Source: an uncultured Acetatifactor sp. (lineage in GTDB: Bacteria > Bacillota > Clostridia > Lachnospirales > Lachnospiraceae). From it: a stretch of 15,723 bases of DNA. A program made the translations under genes and the position numbers. The notes below the pieces were generated by a model. That model did no database searches and had not been told where the DNA came from. It worked only from the letters and a program-made list of their open reading frames with translations. Position 1 is the first letter of the stretch. Every line of letters starts with the position of its first letter. The stretch is taken from NCBI GenBank assembly GCA_934394665.1, contig CAKRRS010000065.1, positions 1 through 15,723 on the forward strand, given 5' to 3'. Shown in pieces: positions 7,608-14,950 of the stretch.

Positions 7608-7707
7608 GCCTCCTTGAGAGAGCAGTGTACTGTTGGAGAACAGACAAGAGATACAGTTGAATGAAGATATTTATATTTGGAATCATCATATAGAAACGGG
7701 AGACACT

Positions 7708-8529
7708 ATGGAGAACACAGAAGAAATCTATACAGACTTTGCGAGGGTTTATGACGAACTCATGGATAACACTCCCTATGAGATGTGGTGTGACCGCCTG
7801 GATCAGCTGATCTCTGCTTACGGTGTATCCAGACCGGAGCGCGATGCGGAAGGGATCCTGGATTCCGAACGGAATCTGGTGGTGGATCTGGGCTGCGGTA
7901 CCGGTACTTTGACAGAGCTTTTGTATCATAAGGGATATGACTGTATCGGCGTGGACAATTCCGAGGAAATGCTCGGCATTGCCATGGAGAAAAAGGTACA
8001 GAGCGGTTCGGAAATCCTCTATCTGCATCAGGATATGCGGGAACTGGATCTGTATTCCACGGTGGGAACTGTGATCAGTGTGTGTGATTCTGTGAATTAT
8101 ATTTTAGAGGAAGAAGAACTTTTGCAGGTATTTCGTCTGGTGAATAATTATCTCTATCCCGGTGGTATTTTTATCTTTGATTTTAACACGGCTTACAAAT
8201 ACCGCGAGGTGATCGGCAACACCACGATTGCGGAAAACAGAGATGACTGTAGTTTTATCTGGGATAATTATTATGATCCGGAAGAAGAGATCAATGAATA
8301 TGATCTGACGATCTTTGTGCAGGAAGAGGGAGAAATTTTCCGCAGATTTACAGAGACCCATTTACAGCGCGGTTATACGGCCGGGCAGATGTGTACACTT
8401 TTGCAGCAGGCAGGACTGAAAATCGTGGAGATGAAAGATTCCGATACCGGGGATGCGGTGACTGGAACCAGTGAGAGAATCTATATTGTTGCAAAAGAGC
8501 AGCAAAAAGAACTGCTTGCAGAAAGGTAA
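7708..8529 (+). CDS. Class I SAM-dependent methyltransferase
   Basis: This 273-residue cytoplasmic protein has a Rossmann-type methyltransferase core. Motif I is VVDLGCGTGT (Asp60 to Thr67), followed by the acidic end of strand 2 in GVDNSEEML, then DMRELDL and the segment GTVISVCDSVNYI, which fits motif IV. An N-terminal YTDFARVYDELM helix is typical of small-molecule methyltransferases of the Methyltransf_25 type. The substrate cannot be predicted. The start at 7708 has GGGAG at 7698-7702, five bases upstream. An in-frame TTG at 7633 would add 25 residues with no ribosome site or family similarity, so I rejected it. hslO starts 19 bases after its stop codon, suggesting co-transcription. Confidence 0.88.
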   Translation: MENTEEIYTDFARVYDELMDNTPYEMWCDRLDQLISAYGVSRPERDAEGILDSERNLVVDLGCGTGTLTELLYHKGYDCIGVDNSEEMLGIAMEKKVQSGSEILYLHQDMRELDLYSTVGTVISVCDSVNYILEEEELLQVFRLVNNYLYPGGIFIFDFNTAYKYREVIGNTTIAENRDDCSFIWDNYYDPEEEINEYDLTIFVQEEGEIFRRFTETHLQRGYTAGQMCTLLQQAGLKIVEMKDSDTGDAVTGTSERIYIVAKEQQKELLAER

Positions 8530-8548
8530 AAAGGTTAAGAAAACAAAA

Positions 8549-9418
8549 ATGAAAGACTATATGGTACGTGCAACGGCAGCAAATGCGCAGGTGCGTGCAT
8601 TTGCCTGTACGACAAAAGAAACAGTAGAGACTGCGAGAGCGTCACACAATACAAGTCCTGTAGTAACAGCAGCACTGGGGAGACTGCTCAGTGCCGGTGC
8701 CATGATGGGCAGTATGTTAAAAGGTGAGGATGAATTCATTACACTGCAGATCAAGGGAGACGGTCCGATTGGCGGACTGACGGTCACTGCGGACAGCAAC
8801 GGTCAGGTAAAAGGCTATGCCAATGTGCCGGATGTGATCCTGCCGGCCAATGCGCAGGGCAAACTTGACGTCGGCGGAGCGGTAGGCTCCGGAATTTTAA
8901 GCGTAATCCGGGATATGGGGCTGAAAGATCCCTATGTGGGACAGACAGAATTACAGACCGGTGAGATTGCAGAAGATCTGACGTATTATTTTGCGGTATC
9001 GGAGCAGACACCTTCCGTTGTAGGTCTGGGGGTATTGATGAACAGAGACAATACGGTCAGACAGGCGGGCGGTTTCATTGTGCAGCTGATGCCTTTCGCG
9101 GAAGAGGAAGTAATCAGCAGGCTGGAAGAGAATATCAAGAACCTCTCTTCCGTGACCGCGATGCTCGATGCAGGCAAGACACCGGAACAGATGCTGGAAG
9201 TACTTTTGAATGGAATGGATCTGGAAGTGACAGATACCCTGCCGGTAGCATTTTCCTGCAATTGCAGCAAAGACAGAGTGAGAAAAGCGCTGATCAGCAT
9301 CGGAAGAGAAGAATTGCAGTCCATGATCGATGACGGTGAGACCATTGAAGTGAAGTGCCACTTCTGCAACAAAAATTATAATTTCACAGTGGATGAATTA
9401 AAGGAAATGATTCCGTAA
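8549..9418 (+). CDS. hslO: Hsp33 redox-activated chaperone
   Basis: Hsp33 is a cytoplasmic holdase activated by oxidation: its four zinc-binding cysteines form disulfides under oxidative and heat stress, which unfolds the linker and exposes client-binding surfaces. This 289-residue protein has the usual length, the N-terminal DYMVRATAANAQVRAFA segment, LLSAGAMMGSMLKG and GPIGGL motifs, and the complete CxC...CxxC zinc site at Cys237, Cys239, Cys270 and Cys273. The reading frame is open 26 residues further upstream, but that part overlaps the methyltransferase gene and has no family similarity, so the ATG at 8549 is preferred. Its ribosome site is weak (AAGG at 8531-8534, rather distant), so translation may rely on coupling to the methyltransferase. 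nadE follows after 13 bases. Confidence 0.95.
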   Translation: MKDYMVRATAANAQVRAFACTTKETVETARASHNTSPVVTAALGRLLSAGAMMGSMLKGEDEFITLQIKGDGPIGGLTVTADSNGQVKGYANVPDVILPANAQGKLDVGGAVGSGILSVIRDMGLKDPYVGQTELQTGEIAEDLTYYFAVSEQTPSVVGLGVLMNRDNTVRQAGGFIVQLMPFAEEEVISRLEENIKNLSSVTAMLDAGKTPEQMLEVLLNGMDLEVTDTLPVAFSCNCSKDRVRKALISIGREELQSMIDDGETIEVKCHFCNKNYNFTVDELKEMIP

Positions 9419-9431
9419 AGCGAGGAAGCTT

Positions 9432-11342
9432 ATGAAACATGGATTTGTCAAGGTGGCGGCAGCTACACCTAAGATCCGGGTAGCAGATCCGGTATATAAT
9501 GCGCAGGTGATTTGTGCACAGATGAAAGAAGCCTGCGAACACGGCGCGAAGATCGTAGTGTTTCCGGAATTGTGTATCACCGGATATACCTGTAATGATC
9601 TTTTTTTACAGAATCTTTTGCTGACCAAAGCAAAAGAGGCACTGTTAAAGATCGCGGAGGGAACGAAACGTCTGGAAGGTCTGGTTCTGGTGGGGCTTCC
9701 CGTGGAAAAGGACGGACGTCTGTATAATGTCGCAGCGGTATTGTACCGCGGAAATGTACTCGGAATGATCCCCAAAAAGAACATCCCAACCTATGCGGAA
9801 TTCTACGAGGGCAGATATTTTGCGCCGGGCAATGAGACGGTGACAGAGTATGTGCTTGCAGGACAAAAGATACCGTTTGGGACAAATCTGTTGTTTCGTT
9901 GTGAAGAACTTCCGGAACTGGTACTTGGATGTGAAATCTGTGAGGATCTCTGGGTGGCAGATCCGCCTTCTACCGCACATGCCTTAATGGGGGCAACGGT
10001 GATCGCCAATTTGTCTGCTTCCAATGAGACAGTATCCAAGGATGCTTATCGTATGTTACTTGTAAAATCTGCCAGCGCCAGACTACTGTGCGGATATATT
10101 TATACTTCCGCGGGAGAGGGAGAATCCACACAGGATCTGGTATTCGGAGGACATGATCTGATTGCGGAAAACGGCACATTGCTTGCACAGTCTCCCAGGT
10201 TTACCACCGGAATTTTATACGGAGATCTGGATGTGCTGCGGATCGTGGGCGAGCGCAGGAGAATGGGAACCTTTGGGACAAGACCGGTAAAAACGTATCT
10301 GACGATCCCGTTTTCCATGGAACTTTCTGAGACAAAGCTGGAACGCAGATTTGCCGCACATCCTTTTGTACCGGAAGATTCCGCAGCAAGAAACCAGAGG
10401 TGTGAGGATATTTTATCGATCCAGGCATATGGTCTGAAAAAGCGATATGAACATATCGGCTGCAAACGCGCGGTGCTTGGAATCTCCGGAGGACTGGATT
10501 CTACGCTGGCACTTTTAGTGACAGTGCGCGCATTTGATCTGTTGGACCTTTCCAGAGAGGGGATTATTGCGGTGACGATGCCGTGCTTCGGAACCACAGA
10601 CAGAACTTACGAGAATGCCTGCAAGCTTGCCAAAACACTTGGAGCAACATTGCGTGAGGTGGATATTAAGGCAGCGGTAACCGGTCATTTCAAGGATATC
10701 GGTCAGGATATGGAATGCCATGATGTCACTTATGAAAACGGACAGGCAAGGGAACGTACCCAGGTGCTCATGGATATTGCAAACAAAGAAAATGCACTGG
10801 TGATCGGTACGGGAGATATGTCGGAGCTGGCGCTCGGCTGGGCAACTTATAACGGAGACCATATGTCTATGTATGGTGTCAATGCAGGTGTTCCGAAGAC
10901 TCTGGTGAGACACTTGGTGGATTATTATGCCGATACCTGTGGCAATGCGTGCCTCGCAGCGGTACTGAAGGATGTGTTGGATACTCCGGTAAGCCCGGAA
11001 TTGCTTCCGCCGGTGGAAGGAACGATTGCACAAAAGACAGAAGCCCTGGTAGGCCCCTATGAACTGCATGATTTCTTCTTATATTATATGCTGCGCTGCG
11101 GTTATGCACCGGATAAGATCTATCGGATCGCAGAGCTGACTTTTTCCGGAAAATATGATTCCGGGACGATAAAAAAGTGGCTGCGTAATTTCTACAGAAG
11201 ATTTTTTGCCCAACAATTTAAGCGTTCCTGCCTGCCGGATGGACCCAAGGTCGGAAGTGTTGCGGTTTCTCCCAGAGGAGATCTCAGAATGCCTTCTGAT
11301 GCCTGTGCACGCATCTGGCTGGACATGGTAGAAAATTTGTAA
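9432..11342 (+). CDS. nadE: Glutamine-dependent NAD+ synthetase
   Basis: This enzyme performs the last step of NAD synthesis, amidating nicotinic acid adenine dinucleotide with ATP and ammonia released from glutamine. The 636-residue protein is the two-domain form. The N-terminal nitrilase-type glutaminase carries the likely triad Glu46 (FPELCITGY), Lys115 (IPKKNIPTY) and Cys170 (CEICEDLW). The C-terminal synthetase has the ATP pyrophosphatase P-loop SGGLDS at residues 352-357 and the GTGDMSELALGW segment. Length and domain order match the long NadE seen in Clostridia and Mycobacterium. The start has GAGG at 9422-9425. It is the last gene of the methyltransferase-hslO-nadE run and is followed by a weak terminator and a fresh promoter. 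Confidence 0.96.
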   Translation: MKHGFVKVAAATPKIRVADPVYNAQVICAQMKEACEHGAKIVVFPELCITGYTCNDLFLQNLLLTKAKEALLKIAEGTKRLEGLVLVGLPVEKDGRLYNVAAVLYRGNVLGMIPKKNIPTYAEFYEGRYFAPGNETVTEYVLAGQKIPFGTNLLFRCEELPELVLGCEICEDLWVADPPSTAHALMGATVIANLSASNETVSKDAYRMLLVKSASARLLCGYIYTSAGEGESTQDLVFGGHDLIAENGTLLAQSPRFTTGILYGDLDVLRIVGERRRMGTFGTRPVKTYLTIPFSMELSETKLERRFAAHPFVPEDSAARNQRCEDILSIQAYGLKKRYEHIGCKRAVLGISGGLDSTLALLVTVRAFDLLDLSREGIIAVTMPCFGTTDRTYENACKLAKTLGATLREVDIKAAVTGHFKDIGQDMECHDVTYENGQARERTQVLMDIANKENALVIGTGDMSELALGWATYNGDHMSMYGVNAGVPKTLVRHLVDYYADTCGNACLAAVLKDVLDTPVSPELLPPVEGTIAQKTEALVGPYELHDFFLYYMLRCGYAPDKIYRIAELTFSGKYDSGTIKKWLRNFYRRFFAQQFKRSCLPDGPKVGSVAVSPRGDLRMPSDACARIWLDMVENL

Positions 11343-11376
11343 CCGGGAAATATAAAAATATTGTTAAAAATACGTC

Positions 11377-11400
11377 GAAATTCTTAAATTTCTGTTTTTT
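11377..11400 (+). terminator. Weak AT-rich terminator after nadE
   Basis: GAAATT (11377-11382) and AATTTC (11387-11392) form a 6 bp stem with a 4-base loop, followed by TG and six T residues. The layout is that of an intrinsic terminator, but the stem has only two G-C pairs. The same repeat lies just before the next promoter and could instead be a regulator site. Confidence 0.4.
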
Positions 11401-11402
11401 AC

Positions 11403-11431
11403 TTGAAATGGCAAACGTGAAATCGTATATT
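11403..11431 (+). promoter_or_regulatory. Sigma-A promoter of the HTH regulator gene
   Basis: TTGAAA (11403-11408), a 17-base spacer and TATATT (11426-11431) make a good housekeeping promoter. Transcription should start near 11438, leaving a leader of about 34 bases. Confidence 0.65.
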
Positions 11432-11471
11432 AAACCTATACCAATTATAGAGGATATGCGGAGGAATAAAT

Positions 11472-11822
11472 ATGACTAAGGCAGAAATTTTAAAAAAGGA
11501 AATTTTAAGACAGTATCGCAGTGTCAGGCAGTTTGCAATGGAGATGAACATCCCTTACAGCACACTGGTGACTGCTCTGGAACGCGGAATTGAGGGGATG
11601 GCGTACGGAACAGTGATCAAAATGTGTGACAAGCTGAGTCTGAATCCGGTAGATTTCTCTTCTCTGGAGAGAGATGCTTCTCTGGGAGCACAGCTTCTGG
11701 AAAACCGCGTGATGCAGAATTATGTGAAACTGAATCAGACCGGAAGAGATAAGGTGCTGGAACTGATGGATGATTTTGTACAGATTGATAAGTACAAAGC
11801 GAAAACAAAGAAGACAAAATAA
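11472..11822 (+). CDS. Short Xre-type helix-turn-helix regulator
   Basis: This 116-residue cytoplasmic protein has an N-terminal lambda-repressor-like helix-turn-helix at about residues 10-58: YRSVRQFAMEMNIPYSTLVTALER corresponds to the scaffold and recognition helices, followed by MCDKLSLNPVDF. The C-terminal half (LNQTGRDKVLELMDDFVQI) resembles the short helical tail found after many Xre domains, and the protein ends in a lysine-rich stretch. No ligand-binding domain is seen. It has its own promoter and GGAGG at 11460-11464, so it is probably expressed independently of nadE. Its target is unknown; autoregulation or control of the convergent FliD-like gene are possibilities only. Confidence 0.8.
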   Translation: MTKAEILKKEILRQYRSVRQFAMEMNIPYSTLVTALERGIEGMAYGTVIKMCDKLSLNPVDFSSLERDASLGAQLLENRVMQNYVKLNQTGRDKVLELMDDFVQIDKYKAKTKKTK

Positions 11823-11840
11823 AAACGAAATAAGTAACAA

Positions 11841-11890
11841 AAATAACAGCTACTGTAAAGTCCCCACGAAGGGAATTAACAGTAGCTGTT
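11841..11890 (-). terminator. Intrinsic terminator of the FliD-like gene, overlapping its 3' end
   Basis: On the minus strand AACAGCTACTGT (11890-11879) pairs perfectly with ACAGTAGCTGTT (11856-11845), and an inner TTCCC/GGGGA-type pairing extends the stem. The sequence then runs into ATTTTTG and further T-rich DNA (11844 downwards). The first arm encodes the last four residues of the FliD-like protein. On the + strand no T-run follows the hairpin, so it is only a weak stop for the HTH regulator transcript. Confidence 0.8.
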
Positions 11891-13174
11891 AAACATCATA
11901 CCGCTGTAAGCGCTGGTGATGTAAGGATTCGCAAAATTGTGACCGGGATTTTTGTAGGCCACAATTTTTTTGTCTACATAATCCATGGGATTCAGCGCAA
12001 TCTGATCGCTTTTGTGTAAAATGGAATTACTGAACTCTTTCAGGACACTGAAAGCGGACAGATCATCTCCGGAAACTGCGGCAGTCTGCTGTAGTACTTC
12101 ATCATTTACGGACAGAAGTCCATCTTCCTGCAGGTGCATTCCCATGCTTTCCAGAGAACTTCCATACCGGGAAGCGATAGAGGAAAACTCCCGGATCAGT
12201 TGTCTGCTTCTGGACTGCGTTTCCAAATAAGAAGAAGCCGCTTTTATGAATTCATTATAACCGCCGATCAGCTGAACGACATTGTCGGTGATGGATTCGG
12301 TATCCGTCTTCAGTCCAATGTGTGCAGGTCTGCCTTCCGGACTGATGGCTTTCAGACGGACATCAAACATCTTCCCAATCGTAAAATGGTTGGAGGAAGC
12401 GGAACGCTCCTCACCGTTGATCAGAAATGCAGCATTGCCGGCCGGATGACTGATATAGTTCAGCCCCAGATAATTGACCACTCCGGAGGTCTTGCTGGTA
12501 TGGTCATCACTCACCTGAAAATGCGTAGTCTTGCCATTTACCGGAATACCGGTGGCATCGGAAGTCAGCTTCAGCGCATACCGGGAATCAGAATGTGCAA
12601 CCTCGGCGGAAAGACCGATATCTGCATTGTTGATCAGCCGGGAAAGCCGTTCCAGAATCTGTCTGTTGGTATCCCCCTCACTGATATTAAACTGGAATTC
12701 GTAATTCATATCATTGATGGCAATGTCGAAAGAATAGGTGGCCGGTGAAAGCGTTGTGGCAAGATCCGGAAGAAAATATCCTAGATTCTCCTGCGGAGTA
12801 GCCAGTTCCCTGACTTCCAGATCAAATTCGGGAGCAACACCGGAAGCAGCGTCCGCTCCGACATAAGATACGTCGACGACATCAGCATCTGAGGAATAAG
12901 CGCTTTTTTTGCGGAATAAACCGTCGGATTCCAGACCACCGAGCTGTGCGATCGTATTGTGCAATTCACGTGCATTTTCCTTCAGATCCACAGCATAGTG
13001 CTGGGTATCCGTACTGGTGGTGGGAAGATACCAGGGAGCATCTTTATTCAGTTTTACAATCGAATTATAAACGCTTCGAAGCTCACTCTTTTTATGAGTG
13101 TCGTATTTTGTAATCTGCCTTGATGCATAGGTGGTCAGATAATTATTATAGACAGTGTTCATGATCGCACTCAT
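11876..13174 (-). CDS. Orphan FliD-like (flagellar hook-associated protein 2 family) protein
   Basis: This 432-residue protein resembles the middle and C-terminal parts of FliD, which caps the growing flagellar filament. Visible similarities are FDLEVRELATPQ near residue 125, a strand-rich segment with SFDIAINDMNYEFQFNI, the INNADIGLSAEV...YALKLTSDATG unit, and a later AAFLINGEERS...FTIGKMFDVRLK unit ending in GGYNEFI. The usual FliD N-terminal GLDTxS motif is missing; the protein starts instead with a tyrosine- and lysine-rich helical segment. There is no signal peptide, as expected for flagellar export substrates. The start at 13174 has AAAGGAG at 13187-13181; an ATG at 13207 lacks a site. 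It is flanked by an HTH gene and a ribosomal operon, with no flagellar genes. The promoter looks like sigma-A, not the flagellar sigma. Its role is unknown. Confidence 0.68.
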   Translation of the reverse strand: MSAIMNTVYNNYLTTYASRQITKYDTHKKSELRSVYNSIVKLNKDAPWYLPTTSTDTQHYAVDLKENARELHNTIAQLGGLESDGLFRKKSAYSSDADVVDVSYVGADAASGVAPEFDLEVRELATPQENLGYFLPDLATTLSPATYSFDIAINDMNYEFQFNISEGDTNRQILERLSRLINNADIGLSAEVAHSDSRYALKLTSDATGIPVNGKTTHFQVSDDHTSKTSGVVNYLGLNYISHPAGNAAFLINGEERSASSNHFTIGKMFDVRLKAISPEGRPAHIGLKTDTESITDNVVQLIGGYNEFIKAASSYLETQSRSRQLIREFSSIASRYGSSLESMGMHLQEDGLLSVNDEVLQQTAAVSGDDLSAFSVLKEFSNSILHKSDQIALNPMDYVDKKIVAYKNPGHNFANPYITSAYSGMMFNSYC

Positions 13175-13241
13175 GGGTATCTCCTTTCTTCCGTACGGAT
13201 AGTTCACGGGGGAATGATCCAGGCCCCACTTTTATGCGACC

Positions 13242-13270
13242 ATTATAGCATAATAAATAAGTAGAAACAA
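13242..13270 (-). promoter_or_regulatory. Extended -10 promoter of the FliD-like gene
   Basis: Read on the minus strand: TTGTTT (13270-13265), 17 bases, then TATAAT (13247-13242), preceded by TGC, which makes an extended -10 element. Transcription should start near 13235, giving a leader of about 60 bases that contains the palindrome CCGTACGG (13191-13198) just before the ribosome site. Confidence 0.75.
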
Positions 13271-13334
13271 GAATCCGGCGTAGGAAAAACAAAAAATAAA
13301 ATGAAAAAAAGCACCTGTATTTTTGGGAAAACAG

Positions 13335-13363
13335 TTGACGAGACCCGTGGTTTATGTTATAGT
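13335..13363 (+). promoter_or_regulatory. Promoter of the rpmG-secE-nusG-rplK-rplA operon
   Basis: TTGACG (13335-13340), 17-base spacer, TATAGT (13358-13363): close to the sigma-A consensus, as expected for a highly expressed translation operon. The start point should be near 13370, about 70 bases before rpmG. Its -35 box lies 64 bases from that of the divergent FliD-like promoter. Confidence 0.85.
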
Positions 13364-13439
13364 ATCCAAGCGAGATGAGATTTAGGTCTTTTTTTTATGC
13401 TTAAATTTAGAGATCAGAAAAACACGTGGAGGTAGAAAA

Positions 13440-13589
13440 ATGCGTACAAAAATTACTTTAGCATGTACCGAGTGCAAGCAGCGTAACTACAATACTACCA
13501 AGGATAAGAAGACTCATCCTGATAGAATGGAAACCAAGAAGTATTGTAGATTCTGCAAGACACATACATTGCACAAAGAAACCAAATAA
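13440..13589 (+). CDS. rpmG: 50S ribosomal protein L33
   Basis: This 49-residue basic protein of the large ribosomal subunit is recognised from [12 protein letters not shown] at the start and [16 protein letters not shown] at the end. It is the zinc-binding (C+) form, with two CxxC pairs (CTEC and CRFC). Bacteria that also have a zinc-free copy often switch between the two under zinc limitation. It is the first gene of the operon, with a GGAGG site at 13428-13432, and secE follows 27 bases later. This order is standard in Firmicutes. Confidence 0.96.
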   Translation: MRTKITLACTECKQRNYNTTKDKKTHPDRMETKKYCRFCKTHTLHKETK

Positions 13590-13616
13590 TCAGCCGTTCT
13601 AGTATGGGAGGTCGAA

Positions 13617-13820
13617 ATGGGAGATTCCGCAGAAAAACAGAAGCGCCCCAGTTTCTTCAAAGGCGCAAAAGCTGAATTTAAGAAAATTTCATGGCCGGAC
13701 AGACAATCCACATTGAAGCAATCCGTAGCGGTTGTTGCAATATCAGTTGTAGTGGGTGTGATTATTGCGGTTCTGGATTACTTTATCCAGTACGGCGTAA
13801 ACTTCTTAACATCATTATAG
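13617..13820 (+). CDS. secE: Preprotein translocase subunit SecE
   Basis: This 67-residue inner-membrane protein is the small clamp subunit of the SecYEG channel. It has the short Gram-positive layout: a charged amphipathic N-terminal helix with the conserved EFKKISWPDR motif at about residues 20-29, then one membrane span (VAVVAISVVVGVIIAVLDYF) near residues 37-57. GGGAGG at 13606-13611 supports the start. It is followed 15 bases later by nusG, as in nearly all bacteria. Confidence 0.95.
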   Translation: MGDSAEKQKRPSFFKGAKAEFKKISWPDRQSTLKQSVAVVAISVVVGVIIAVLDYFIQYGVNFLTSL

Positions 13821-13835
13821 AGCGAGGGTGATTGT

Positions 13836-14354
13836 ATGGCAGAGGCAAAATGGTATGTAGTCCATACCTATTCAGGATATGAGAACAAGGTCAAAGCCAA
13901 TATTGAGAAGACCATAGAGAACAACAAGGGTCTGGCAGAACAGATCCTTGAAGTAAGAGTCCCTATGCAGGATGTGGTGGAACTGAAAGACGGTGCCCGT
14001 AAGACGGTTTCCAAGAAAATGTTCCCCGGTTATGTGCTTCTCAACATGGAAATGAACGATGATACCTGGTATGTCGTTCGCAATACCCGTGGTGTGACCG
14101 GTTTCGTAGGTCCCGGAAGTAAACCTGTACCTCTTACAGAAGCTGAGATGAAGCCTTTGGGCATTAAGACCGAGAATGTATCAATCGACTTTGGCGAGGG
14201 CGACAGCATCGCTGTGGTAGCCGGAGTATGGAAAGATACTGTCGGTGTGGTGCAGAAACTGGACTATGGCAAACAGACAGCTACGATCAATGTAGAAATG
14301 TTTGGAAGAGAGACCCCTGTGGAAATCAGCTTTGCAGAGGTCAGAAAGCTTTAA
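13836..14354 (+). CDS. nusG: Transcription termination/antitermination protein NusG
   Basis: NusG binds RNA polymerase and adjusts pausing, and in some bacteria links it to Rho or the ribosome. The 172-residue protein has an N-terminal NGN domain (WYVVHTYSGYENKVKANIE from residue 6, MFPGYVLLNM near residue 66, VRNTRGVTGFVG near residue 86) and a C-terminal KOW domain from about residue 124 ending in FGRETPVEISFAEVRKL. The KOW loop reads AGVWKDTVGVV instead of the common GPF...G type, a variation also expected in related Clostridia. Length is normal. AGCGAGGG at 13821-13828 is the ribosome site. Confidence 0.96.
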   Translation: MAEAKWYVVHTYSGYENKVKANIEKTIENNKGLAEQILEVRVPMQDVVELKDGARKTVSKKMFPGYVLLNMEMNDDTWYVVRNTRGVTGFVGPGSKPVPLTEAEMKPLGIKTENVSIDFGEGDSIAVVAGVWKDTVGVVQKLDYGKQTATINVEMFGRETPVEISFAEVRKL

Positions 14355-14413
14355 AGAGCTTACAAAGATTTTTGATATTTTTCTTCTGAGAAATCGGAGG
14401 ATAAAATATAAAA

Positions 14414-14438
14414 CTCTGAAATCCTTGTGATTTGAGAG
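14414..14438 (+). other. First stem-loop of the rplK leader
   Basis: CTCT-G-AAATC (14414-14423) pairs with GATTT-G-AGAG (14429-14438) around a CTTGT loop: nine base pairs with one central G-G mismatch. There is no T-run, so it is not a terminator. It sits 10 bases before the L1-site-like structure and may be part of the same leader fold. Confidence 0.45.
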
Positions 14439-14448
14439 TGGCAGCACA

Positions 14449-14494
14449 GTGGGAGCAGGAGGCATGTAGAAAGCCGCCTGCGCCGAATTACCAC
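14449..14494 (+). promoter_or_regulatory. Probable L1-binding mRNA leader upstream of rplK
   Basis: Outer arms GTGG (14449-14452) and CCAC (14491-14494) enclose a stem of GCAGG-A-GGC (14455-14463) with GCC-G-CCTGC (14473-14481). Unpaired GA sits on the left side and GCCGAATTA on the right. The pattern GTGGGAG ... GCCGA ... TACCAC matches the L1-protein-binding region of bacterial 23S rRNA (helices 76-78). In E. coli, L1 represses the rplK-rplA mRNA by binding such a mimic in the leader. The same autoregulation is inferred here. Confidence 0.65.
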
Positions 14495-14512
14495 ATTATA
14501 GGAGGTGCCATA

Positions 14513-14938
14513 ATGGCAAAGAAAGTAGAAGGATATATCAAGTTACAGATTCCTGCCGGCAAAGCAACACCGGCTCCCCCCGTTGGTCCCGCACTTGGAC
14601 AGCACGGAGTGAACATCGTTGAATTTACCAAGCAGTTCAACGCAAGAACAGCAGACAAGGGAGATCTTATCATTCCCGTAGTTATTACTGTATATGCAGA
14701 CAGAAGCTTTAGTTTCGTTACAAAGACTCCCCCTGCAGCAGTACTGTTAAAGAAAGCCTGCAACATTAAGTCCGGTTCCGGCGTTCCTAACAAGACCAAG
14801 GTAGCTACCATTTCCAAGGCTAAGGTTCAGGAAATCGCTGAGATGAAGATGCCGGATCTGAATGCAGCAAGCCTGGAAGCAGCTATGAGCATGATCGCTG
14901 GTACTGCACGCAGCATGGGTATTGTTGTTGAGGAGTAA
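14513..14938 (+). CDS. rplK: 50S ribosomal protein L11
   Basis: This 141-residue protein of the ribosomal GTPase centre binds 23S rRNA near position 1070 and helps factor binding and, where RelA-type enzymes exist, stringent signalling. The sequence is highly typical: [20 protein letters not shown] at the start, the proline-rich [14 protein letters not shown] segment targeted by thiostrepton, [15 protein letters not shown], and [11 protein letters not shown] at the end. AGGAGG at 14500-14505 gives the start. Between nusG and this gene is a 158-base leader with two stem-loops. Confidence 0.97.
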   Translation: MAKKVEGYIKLQIPAGKATPAPPVGPALGQHGVNIVEFTKQFNARTADKGDLIIPVVITVYADRSFSFVTKTPPAAVLLKKACNIKSGSGVPNKTKVATISKAKVQEIAEMKMPDLNAASLEAAMSMIAGTARSMGIVVEE

Positions 14939-14950
14939 CTTATAAATATT

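Noticed and set aside
7633..7707. TTG start 75 bases upstream for the methyltransferase
   Set aside because: There is no ribosome site, and the added residues are not family-like; the ATG at 7708 has GGGAG at the right distance.
8471..8548. Longer N-terminus for Hsp33
   Set aside because: It overlaps the methyltransferase gene, and Hsp33 similarity begins at the ATG at 8549.
10515..11069. Open frame of 184 codons on the minus strand inside nadE
   Set aside because: It is a shadow of a strongly conserved gene, and its translation is rich in His and Cys and looks random.
12134..12748. Open frame of 204 codons on the + strand inside the FliD-like gene
   Set aside because: It is antisense to a gene with its own promoter, ribosome site and terminator, has no ribosome site and shows no family motifs.
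13208..13334. Flagellar sigma-28 promoter for the FliD-like gene
   Set aside because: No TAAA...GCCGATAA-like pair was found; a sigma-A extended -10 promoter explains expression.
13373..13398. Possible attenuator (AGAT-TTAG-GTCT followed by eight T) in the rpmG leader
   Set aside because: The stem has only four pairs, one of them G-T, which is too weak to terminate the transcript of a ribosomal operon.
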